The notes under the pieces: generated by a model
The model's database searches: none
Told to the model about the DNA's origin: nothing
Seen by the model: the letters and a program-made list of their open reading frames with translations, nothing else
Made by a program: the position numbers and the translations under genes
Shown: positions 49,801 through 61,800 of the stretch, in pieces
How the letters are laid out: the number at the start of each line of letters is the position of its first letter
Position numbering within the stretch: position 1 is the stretch's first letter
Assembly (NCBI GenBank): GCA_027886175.1
Contig: JAJNNQ010000002.1
Location: 8,428,001 to 8,492,000 of the forward strand
DNA: 64,000 nt
DNA from: Phylloscopus collybita
Taxonomy: Eukaryota; Chordata; Aves; Passeriformes; Phylloscopidae
Reading direction: 5' to 3'

Positions 49801-52800
49801 TTCCTGCCTGTGTAGATGCATATACAGAAAACTAAGGAGGAGTCCAAAGGCTTGAATTAATTTCACCTGATTTTAGCTTTCTGCAACCAAAATTCAAAAG
49901 CTAGCTAACCTTGGTAAGGCTGATCTTACCTCTGGACTTTGGGATATCCACTGCAGATCAGCAATGGCCCAGAAAATGTAAGATGGATAAAATTAAGCAT
50001 TTCAAAATGTTTGAAAAGTCGAAATTTTCAAACAAGTTGAAATTTGTTTTTATGCTTAGGACTCTAAGAATCAGATCAGCAGTGAAAATTTTGTAATCCT
50101 TTACAAATTCCAATATTCCCTTGTATTATATTTTACATATTAGAATCCTGCATCAAAGTATTTTCCCTTCCTCTTGCAGGTAATCCTGTATCAGCTGTTT
50201 TTGCAGCTGCTGAACAGTGAAGGTATCTATCAGTAAAATTAGCCAAAATTAATTCTCCATGTACTCCAGAGCCAGGACCTACTTCCAGAGCCTTATGAAC
50301 TGAGTGTTTTAGACCTCTGCAAGTGCAGCAGAACTGTGGAACATCACACACACCTGACAAAGTATATGCATGTACACCATGTGCTGTTAGGTGTGAAAGG
50401 CAACACTCAGCCAGTGCAAGACAGGACAACCTTGTCAGGCTGGTGCCAGATCATCCCACATACAATGCAACAGAATTTAGCCAGCACTTCACAAAATCTG
50501 ACATATTTAAATAGGAAAGTATAAGTCTTTGTAGCCAAGAAAAACTGGAGAATAAATGAAATTGCAGAAACTAAGTAGTATTTTGAGAGTCCACTGAAGA
50601 GTCTTTCAAGGACCTAAGAATTTCTGATTATCCCTGGCAATCTGACTACTATCTACTTTGCCTAATTGGAGTCTACTAACTCAGTTCCTGTTTTTTTGCC
50701 ATTAGAAATATCCCAGATTATTAATTCCTATATACAGTTTGGTAGTCACTGCTAAGAACTTCATTATTTGGGACAATATAGCCATTTTTTTTTCACAAGC
50801 TTAAACTATATTTAATTAAAATTAGAAGGGATTTTCGACTGAATGGGGAATATCATATAGAGGTCAGTCTTTTAACAGTAAGACTTGAGATGTTTTTCAA
50901 ACCCTGTGCATGAAAATGCAGTAAACATATTAGCTTGCCAAGAATGCAGATGATAACACTTCTGTCATAGCCCAGAAGTACAGAGGAGTTAAAGAAGACA
51001 ATGCCTGCAAATATTTAATTTCCTGAGTTATTTCCCTCCCTCCACTGATACCTGTCCAATTCCTGGACCCCTGATAAGGCTGCTGGAACACTTCCAGAGC
51101 AGCTGCCTTTAATCACTCCCAGCTGATGGCACTCCTGTTTGTCTTCAACTCTCCCAGCTGATTAATGCAGTGCCCATATTTATTCTGAGCTGTATCTGGT
51201 TATGATTTGTCTTGGCTGATGACAAGTTGTCCTTCATGGACATGCAAACAATATTAAGGTCTCCTGCTTGTGCTGCAACCTTCTTTAACTGCATATGTCT
51301 AACACACCATTCTCCTAGTCATCATATTCTCTTCAGAATTGAAATCTTGGTGCTCCTAAATATTTAAAAGGATCGGGGAGGAAAATTCAGTGACAAAATA
51401 GTGTTACACCAGGTAGTAAATGAGGTCTATTACCCATGAGGTTTGATCCTCTGGACAGTGAGCTGTGTTGGAGCTGGAATAGAGAATATCATCCTTGACT
51501 AAAACAGAGATTGCTCTTAGAATGAAAGAGAGGAACAGGTTCAGATGGATGTAGTTCCGAGTACAATGAAGTTTTCTAAAAAGAGATTTAAAAACAGGCA
51601 TTTTAGATTATGATGCAGAAACTGTTGAACAGACTTCTATTACTCTGTGGACAGTCCTTAGCAACATGAACCTTGAGTAAGTGCATATTCTTTTCTTTTC
51701 TGTCATTTTGTCAGTACTGTCTTGTTCTTTTCTTTCATCTCTCACTTCTGTTCAGTATCTCAGACTAAAAGATCCCAGTGGTGTTATCTCACATTTTAAC
51801 ATAAGCTGACAATAAACATAGATTATTGTATCTTTTGTGTGTGCACTCATTCCAGTGTTTTTCTTGCAAATGCAATTTTGATTATCCTGGATATATTTCC
51901 GATGTGCTCTCAAAAATTATTATTTTCTGGTTTCATTCTTTTATTTATTTCCTGTATTTTGCTACATAGTGACTTTTGATCCTATGATGTTGGTATATGC
52001 AGGAGCAATTAACAATGCATTCATAACATTTGGTCACTTATCCTTTCCATCCAATGAATGAAAAACTTGTCTTCTTTAGTCTGGCAGCCATGTGAAAGCC
52101 TTACAAACAAATGACAGAAAAATATTCCAAGTGAATGAGTATTCAGGGGAAGCAAGCTATAAGTTGAGGGCTTTTCCCTTAAAATACTGTCCCTTAAAGA
52201 TTTTCCTATTTAAAAGATTATTTTATAGAGAATTCCTAGAAACCAAACTGCTAAGAGGATTTTGTGGTCACAACCAGCACCTTGAGCTGCACCTGGAAAT
52301 AGACCAGAAGCCAAGGCATTTTAGCAAGCATGAGCAGTGAAAAAATGAAGATGCAATAGCTGTAATGGCAGTGTGCAATGGCAACTTCCAAGTATTCCTC
52401 CAGCTGTGATTTTTACCAAACATATATGATGCATTCTGAAACTACTGAAGCTAGGATACTTACAGTGAATGTAAGGAAATAAAGAAGAGATCTGCCTTGC
52501 TAGCCCTGAACTTAGCAAAAGACATAATACCAGTGAAATACCCCTATTATGTTGGACTGCATCACATGTTCTTGTGGAATTCAGAGATATATGCAACCTG
52601 CAAATAGGAGGAAACTATTTTTCTTGAATAACTCATGTAGATGATTAATTATTCATCTCATTCAGTAGCTCAAAGAATAAATGCTAGATATATACAAGGC
52701 TGTCAAACCAATATTTGGGAGTTAGTGGGCAAGAAATTTCGTAATTCAACTCACTATGCTGGGAGGCCCCAACACTCCCTGCAAATAACATAGAAAGATT

Positions 52801-55800
52801 CTTCTTGAGGGAGGGCTTAGAAGAACATGTTGCCTCCTGAAAGAAAGTCTGTCTTCTCCCTGACTCAACTGGAGGACTGGAAAAAAATATCTCTAGCTGG
52901 ATATTTAAATTGAAGGTTTAAATTCTTGATCTGTTACACCTGACTTGTGGTGGTGGGTGACATTCAGATATCTGTAATTCTCTGTAGTAAAAACAGTTTT
53001 AGCAGATTTGAAGCTGCAGTAATCTGCATTGGGATCTGCCTGGAGCATTTGCTGGTAGAAGGAGTATAACCACGGCTGGCCCAATTAATTTTTCTAAGAG
53101 GTATTCCAAACATAATTATGGGTTATGTATCTGTTCTGACTGGTCTCTGAATATTTAGATATTGAGAAAATTTGATGGCAGACTGAAAGGCTTACAGAAT
53201 TTGCCACAGAAATATTTCATGGGAGGAATGAGACTCTGACAAACAACATGCTGTTATCTACATCTTATTTGTACTTCCTTTCTACAAAAACTGTGAGATG
53301 CAGTTTATTGGCTGTCTTGGTCCTAAGTGGAGCAGAAAAGCTGTGTGAAGTTCATAATGGAGAATATAAAGTCTGTTCTGTTAGACAGGTGGAAGTGATA
53401 TATAAAGGCATGAAGGTGGAGGGACTGAGGAAAACTGCGATACTGATAAGAACATTTAAAAAGTTATTTTACTAATTGAAGATTGCCTTCAGTCTAAGAA
53501 AAGTCACAGAAATCAGGCAAAAGCAGCAGGCAGTACTGCCTTTCCTAACACTGCCCAACAAAAACATTGCATACCCAGCACAATTATCCCTACTGTGCTT
53601 GGAACTGGTGAGGTTTGTACCTCGAGCACCGTGTTCAGTTCTGGGCCCCTCATTTCAACAAGGACATTGTGATGCTGGAGGGTGTCCAGACAAGGGCAGT
53701 GAAGCTGGTGAAAGGTCTAGAAAACATGCTTTGTGCAGAGCAGCTGAGGGAACTGGGGCTGGTTTATCTGGAGGAGGCTCAGGGGAGAACTCATGGCTCT
53801 CTACAACCACCTGGAAGGAGGGTGTAGCAAGATGGGGTCTGGTCCCTTCTGCCATGATTCAAGCAAAAGGATGAGAGGAAATGGCCTTCAGTTGCATCAG
53901 GGGAGGTTCAGATTAGATACTAGACCAAAACATTTTGCTGGAAGAGTGGTCAGGCATTGGAATGAGTTGCCCAGGGAGGTAGTGGAGTCAACTGTCTTTG
54001 GAAGAGTTCAAAAGGTGTTTGGATACAGCACTTGGTAATATGGTTTAGAGGTGATTATGCAGTGCTGGGTTGATGGCGGGAGTAGAAGATCTTGAAGGTC
54101 TCTTTCAACCTTGGTGAGTCAGTGATTTGGTGGTTTTGTGATTTACAGCCCCAGTTGGATGAATTAGTGATTGCCTTTGATTACAGTACCCCTGGAAACC
54201 CCTCAGAAGCTTCTGCAAAATATGGCTGCACTCTTGTCCAGTGGTGAGATCAGCATCCAACTAATTCTCAAGAGCAATTCAAGGTGTTGATTTTAATAAC
54301 CAAATAGAAAATGCTTTATGTAATCATTCCTAAATTACTGTTCTTTCTTACGTGGGCTTTAATGCCTGTAAATTTGTAAAATGTTTTGAAAATCGTTAAT
54401 ATGATCAGTGCTGGCAAAAATCTAGTCAGCATTACATTACTGTTGGCTGTTTAACTGCAAAAAGTGTAAATTCAATGTATTTTCTAAATAGCTGAGCAAT
54501 CAGACAACAGTTAAAGATATCTTCTCATTGTTAATATTTACTCATGAAAAACACATACCTGAAAAGGCAAAGAATTATGCTTCCTGTTGTAAGAGCAATC
54601 AGAGATACGCTGTGTCCAAGGGTATAAATTGCTTTCACCCTCACATAGAAGTTGACCTGCACAGAGAAATATGTATGCAGAAACTACTTACTGATATATC
54701 AAATTGTCTGTGAAATGATGTAATTGTCCATTAAAAAGCTCTGAAAGCTATAGCATGATTTTCATTCTTTGCTCTGCAGTACATGATGAGAACGTTATAT
54801 CTCTATTCCAACACATTTTGCAAGGCAACCTTTCAAGACAATTGACTTCAGTAGAAAATTCAGCCTCAGGAGCTCAAAAGTTAGACACACAATCTGGTAC
54901 AATTCCAGTTGATTATACCATGTCAATGAGGTCAAATAAAATATCAGATTCATCAATTTCCATGAACACAATCAAACTGGTAAGAGCAAGTCAGTTTGAA
55001 AGAACGGATTATCTCTAAAAGAGATAATTTCCCTCAGTCCTTCTGCTCTAGAGTACTTTATAATGCAGTTATACATGAATTTAATTTTAAAGACATATTT
55101 AAGTTTCATTCATTTCCTATTTTAAATGTTCAAATACTTTATAAATGGTGACCCAAACAACCCTTTATTTAGTTAAGTTACTTGTTAAAACTTGTAAAAT
55201 TTATTTTTCAACTGAGGAAAAGCAGGCTGAAATGCAGTCTGGTAATTAACTGCATATATCTGTAAACTTACCAGCTACCCAGTACATTAAGTCCTATTCT
55301 GAATAACAACATCAAGGAAAATAGGACTAAATATTTTCAGAATTAAACTACTTCTCCATTTATGCTTACAACAGTCATTAGACTGACATTAGTTTCCCCT
55401 CAAGCTAGATAAAATATTAAAACAGTTATTTTTTTATTACATTATGAAATTAAAGATTTTAAATGCAATGTAGAACATGCTACATGTAAGAGACAAAATT
55501 TCAGTATTTAGTGCACATGGTTATCCTTTGTCTTCCCAAAGGATGCTTGTAAAAAGTAGCAAGGAAGCAACATTTTAAGTAAACTAACATAGCCAAAGAA
55601 ATCTCAAATCACTTAATGTATTTATTTTTATAGCATTCAAAAGGCCAAGTGAGGTTATTTTAGTAATCCCAATTCATGATGAGATTAGCTGAACATTCCC
55701 TTAACTAATGTTATACAGATATGGAAAAGGGAAAATGAAATGTGAAATGAAATGAAGACTCTTTCAACTGCACTGCTGTAGATACGGTTAAAGTGGAAAA

Positions 55801-58800
55801 ATATGGGAAGCAACTGCCACGGATCTTAAGTGCATTCATAGCAACTTTTAGGTTGTTATATATTTTGACCATTAGATTGTAGAATAAGAGAGTCTTTTGT
55901 ACTTTGGTATAAATAAAGTAGCTGTTCAAACTGCGTTGGGATGACTGAGACATGCCCAACGAGAAAGCTGGACTGGTTTAATTTTTCATCATTCCACACC
56001 ACTTTGAAAATTCTGTCCAGATTTGATTTCAGGAAAACTCCACTGACTGATGCTCTTGAAATTGGACCTATCTAGTCTGAGATTTCCTAAATGAAGGAAA
56101 AAAAAAGGTGGAAAGCCTGCATGAACTTACTAACAAAGCATCAGTTGTCCAAGCACACTGCTGTTACAGTGCCTTGGATTCATCCTGTGGCCATTCACTC
56201 TCAGCTTGACAGAAACTGCCAGGCTGCTGCACATGAAGTGACTCTGTCACTTTGCCCCTATACTGAGAACAGAAGAGGTTGTCTTCTGCCAGAAAAAACC
56301 CACACTATTTGGTGTAATGTTTCTGGCATTCTGTACACACACATGACCCCCACTACAAAGAGTCTGACTAAAATCAAAAGAAGAACCCCGTGTACTTTTA
56401 CAGCTGTCGGTATCAGCGGGACTGAGTCTCTCCCCTGGCCATCTCTTTGCCAAACAGATGAATGTGGAATAGCTGCATGGAAGTATGTCAAGATTGAAGT
56501 TAATCAGCCAAGAGTGCTTGGATATTACCTTAGTAATGACCACAGTCATTTTGTTCAAGCTAAGCATGAGAAAATAAGAAATAATTACACAGTTGAAATT
56601 ATTTTATCATATGATAATAATTATCCTGTATTCTCCACTTGACACGGTAGAAAAGAACATTTTTCCCATTTTCTCAGACATTTCAATGGTTTAGTTTTAT
56701 AATGGACAGAAATTTTAGATGCTGCAAAATTTTCTACTGATAAAAATTATTCCTGCTCCTCAAACTATTGAAAAGGTAAGTAAACACTAACCCATTTTTA
56801 ATCCATTACATCAAAAATCACAGTTATTCAAATTCATGTGTTTTGATTTTCCAAAAACATTTAGATGATTAGAATGTTTTAGATTATTAGCATGAAGCAC
56901 TTTATCAGACTCAGCACCAATGATGCAATCACACTGCTCCTTCCATTTCCTGTGTGAACATAAAACAGATGTGTCTTAATTTGCCTGTGAGACCTCTATA
57001 ACTTCTAGTGACTCAAAAAAAAAAAATAGTAAATGGTGTTCTCAAATCATATGTCAGTTAAATATACACACAAATTCCATAAAGACAAAGAATTAAACTC
57101 CACATTGGGCCGTGGCAACTGAAAACCAGGAAATTCATTAGAATAATATTGACTTAGTCACAGCTATTAAATATTTGTCACTCATCTGGATTTTAGCTAG
57201 TACCCTTTAGAAACAAACTCTTTGTACTGTCTGTATTAGTGCAAAAGAAACAGGCAAAGCAATGCCAAATCTGATAGCACAAAAACCCAATGTCTTTTAT
57301 ACAAAAAGGAATATTTTATTTATTTCTTACTACTCCGTGTGAACTGTAATTACACAGGTCTCAAGTAACATTTAGCTTTAACCTCTAAACTTAATATATA
57401 AATGTGCAGATTGGCAGGAATAAAATGACTGGAACAAAGGCATGGATTGACCAAAAGAGAATGTCAGAAATTTATATTTTCAACGTATTTTAACACAGAA
57501 GAAATATCATAACCCCTTCAGATTTTATAGCTCATTTCAAAGGAAAAGCTTATTCAAACCATACACATGAAATTGAAATGCCAACATGAAACTGGAATGA
57601 CACAAACTTTTCTGCAGGTCTAAAAAAATCAGTACTTTTGCAGCATAACAAGAACAGCTGGCCTCTGCAAAATATTCACAGGATTATTTAAGCAATCCTG
57701 ATTCCAAAACTGAAATACAACTATTTATTTTTCAACTTCTGAGGAAAATATTAAAATTACAACCACTAAACCAAAGTCAATAGGTGGTTAGGCACAGAAA
57801 ATAATCAGTGGCTTTTTATTTTTAGAAAAATAATCATGGAAGGGTAAATGTTTTCTAAAGAGCTAACCCTAAAATTTTCTCTCCTTTTTTGTGGCTATTT
57901 AATATGAATACGTTTTAAAAGGGCACAAACCCTCACACTTAAAATGAAATTGGATTAATACAAGTTTGCTTAATTTGTCTTCAAGAAATTTTTTGTACAA
58001 TCTATTTTTAGGCACACTTTTGTTTTGTTTTCTTAGACGAAACATCTGTTTCTGCTAATGTTTCCTTTAAATTTAGTTTCATGTTCTTTTCGCTAAGTTC
58101 AGAGACAGAATTCTTCTGTTTATTTACAAAATAGCACAGAAAAGCAGAAACACTTCGTAGGCAAAGCTGTCACCCGGTAGGTCTCTCCACCTCAGGCTTG
58201 GTTTGGAAGGACCTCTAGGGGTGAGAAGGGACCTCAGTGCTGAAGGAGCAAACACTGCAGAAAGTCAAGGGCTTGATTCTTTGTCCAAAGGAGTTTTGCT
58301 GATGACCAGAAATCACCCTTAATGTAAAAGAAAAACCCTCAATCTTTTATTAATTTACTCAGAAATGGAATTTATCATTGCTCGGGAATATATGACCATT
58401 ATCATCCCAATTGACTCTTCATTTTGTTTATTCCGTGGGCTAATATAATCCTGTAATACTGCATGTAAGGGTTTTACTCTTACAGATGTTATTACTTACA
58501 TCTGTATTAAAATTTGTGATCTTAAATTTTCATGATCCATGTGTCAATATTTGAATATCCCATAATATTTGAATATTCATACTCGAAGAACATCAGAAAA
58601 TCAGAACATCAGAAAATCTTAAACTGTACAATGTAAAATAAGAACTGGGCCTAGCAAATGAGTTCAGTGCAGTAGAAACACTGAAATGAGCAAATGCAAA
58701 CAGAAATGGAGTAAGGAACCCTAGTTCTTTCCTGTAAATTTAACTTCAAGAAGGCAGTAGTCGTTTAAAGTATCTTGTACTTTTACAAGAATAAATATAA

Positions 58801-61800
58801 ATACAAGAATGAGATAAAGAGATGGATTAGATGTTGTGGAAAATCTCTCTTATGGGACACTTCTACACATTTTTAAATTATGTATGTAGAGAAGAATAAA
58901 ATTTACTAAAAAGACATGTAATAAAATTGGTATTCCTCATGGTATTTAATAATTTTTATACAAGTAATTAAATTACATCCTTTTTCTGACATTTTTCCTT
59001 CAATTCACTTTGAGCCTAAACACCACCCCAAAAAAGATGAGATCAGCATTGCCATAAGTATCTCTTAGTAAGAGTGGCATCATTAATTTTAATTATGCCT
59101 GTCAGAATCTTCTTCCCTAACCAGAGTGGGAGAGGTGACGATTTTGTAAATGCACAAACCTCCACATTTTCCTGTGTAAACATGTGTCAGCAGATGTATC
59201 TGTGAATGTGTGCATCATTGTGTACTGGAATTTAGCAGTTTATTGAATATTCTGCAATTAAAACGAACTCCCTCTGTGCTCTACCAGAGAGAATATCAGC
59301 TAATATTCAGTTCTAGTCCTCACCTGGAGTCAGTGGAAGGTTTTGCACTTATTTTAAGGAATACTGGTCTCTTAATCACAACTCATGGAAAAAATATTAA
59401 TGAAAAATGCAGCATAAGATAAATTTAGCATGACTTACAGGCATAAGAAAACACATTGGTAGATGTCTGCCTTGTGTCAGGTTTTGGTGAGAGGCAGGGA
59501 TTCAATTCAGCCTCACTACAAATCCTCTATTATCCTGGAGCAATGACCCACTCCACAGACAGCATCTGTTTTCTAAAGGCAGCTACAGCCAAGGCACTGC
59601 TGGAGTCACTCTGCCCTCACTGCCTCGACTCCGCTTGTCTGGGGTGGTGTTTCTGCTGCTCATCCAGGCTGATGTGAGCACTCCAGGAATCTGGGCAAAT
59701 GGGGCATGCTTCTTCCATGGATGATACTTCTACTAAAGGCACAAGCTGCAACAGGATCACCACGCTTACCAGCCCTGAGGAACTTTCTCTCCATTAATCT
59801 CTCTTTGTGTGACACTACACATGCAAGTCACACAGCCTGTAACTTGTATACAGTGGGGCATTTGTGTGATCTAATAAATCCTGGGCCAATCCACACTAAG
59901 ATCAGACAAAGCTGTGTTAACTGATTCAGTCATTATTTTAAATAAAGTGGACACATTTCAGTGCTTTACATTCACCAGACATCTTGCTGTATATTAATAA
60001 AGCAGACACAGAGTTTAATACCTTCTGACAACATCTAGGACATCTCTCCAGCTTGTTCAGTCTAGACAGAAGATGTCAAAGTATGTCAAGGAAAGACTGC
60101 AGTGAGGCTTGAGTTTGGTTAACACACCTTGATGTGTGTTTCTTGCATGGTCAAATCAAGCTTGCTTTTTTTTGCTGTTTGAATGTGGTACTGCCATGAG
60201 CTCCACAGAAATATAAAAGGGAAAAAAGATACTTATCTGAATACATAAGATGAACCTAAAACTTGATCTTGAAGGTTAGCAGGAACTAGTTTACTTACAC
60301 AAAAAGGCCTGGAAGTATATAATAAAGGTTTAGATCTATACTTCGATGCCCTAACAACATCGAAATATTTTGTTCCGACATTATCATCGTGGTATCCCAG
60401 TGGCAACAAAGCATCACACAACCACTCCCTCCCTCCTCCCCCTGCCGTGAGGTGGGGAGAAGTACTGGGAAGAAGGTAAAACCTGGGTTGGGATAAGAAG
60501 ACAAGTGATGCCCACCCCATTGCTCAGCACCCCCTGACTGATGCCCAGCCCGTCCCTGAGCAGCAGCCAACAGGTCCCAGCCATCTCCTCCCAGTTTATT
60601 TACTGGACATGACATGGTGAGGAGTATCCCTCGGGCCAGTTGGGGTCAGCTGTCCTGGCCAGGCTCTCTCCTAGATCCTTGTGCTCCCTGGCAGAGCATG
60701 GGAAGCTGAAAAGTCCTTGACTTAGGGTAAGCACTGCTTAGCAACAGCTAAAACACCAGTGTGTTATCAACATTATTCTCACACTAAAATCAAAACACAG
60801 CCCTGTACCAGCTACCAGGAAGAAAATTAACTCTGTCCCAGCTGAAACCAAGACAGTCATATTTATCAAACTGATCCCCCATAAATAATGGCAAGAGCTG
60901 TAAAGAACACTAAGATCTAACATAGAATAAACCAAGGGTTTTGTATCAGGCACTTACAATTAAGTTCAAAATGTTAAGCTAATTGTTACTTTTTATAGAT
61001 TCTGCGACTATATCATTAACAGGAAATAAAAATGGAACATTTTAATTTGAACAGACAATCGATACAAACTGTGGAAGCATGCAAGATCTTTCAGTAAGGA
61101 AATAAGAGGTGACATGTTTATGTTATTTTTAAATGAGCTTCTTCATTTCAGTGCATTTTTAAGCATAGCAATTTGGTGCCTGTTAACAAAGTATTCAGTA
61201 TTTTCTCATGGCTCTTTATCATTTAAACCTTCTCTAGAATATTCAAAGCTGCCCAAAATAAATGCATATTTGCAGAGAGATATATGCCAGTGTGTATGCA
61301 TATATATACAATATGTAGAATATCTATAGAAATAGGTCCCCTTTGCATTAAAGATAAAAGTCTATCTTAAAAGACAGAAAAAAAACCCCCACAGGAACAA
61401 ATACTTAGTTGGATCTATAATGGAAATTCATTCAGTAGTGAAGATGCAGGCCCCAAACTTGCTCCCAAGATAGTTTTTAACTACTTCTCTAATGTCATCT
61501 TCAAAGGAAAACATAAAAGAGAAAACTTGGGACTCACTCTAGGAAAGCTATTTTTCCCATCTTCCCTAAAATATTTGTTAATGTAACTTTGGGGACAACC
61601 TCTTATATTTCATACCCCATACTACAGAGCATGTTGTTGTGTGTTGTGTGACATTTTTATGCTCAGAATACTCAGTATAGAGATATTAGGACTTTATTTT
61701 TAGCTCTCATAGTTGAAATTTAGATTAACAAAAACCAAAAAGGCAAAAAAAAGAACTATACTGATTTATGCTGAGTAAAGATTTCGGGTTCAGGGGCTAC

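Noticed and set aside
60295..60615. 106-codon minus-strand frame
   Set aside because: It overlaps the LTR and shows no retroviral or cellular domain.
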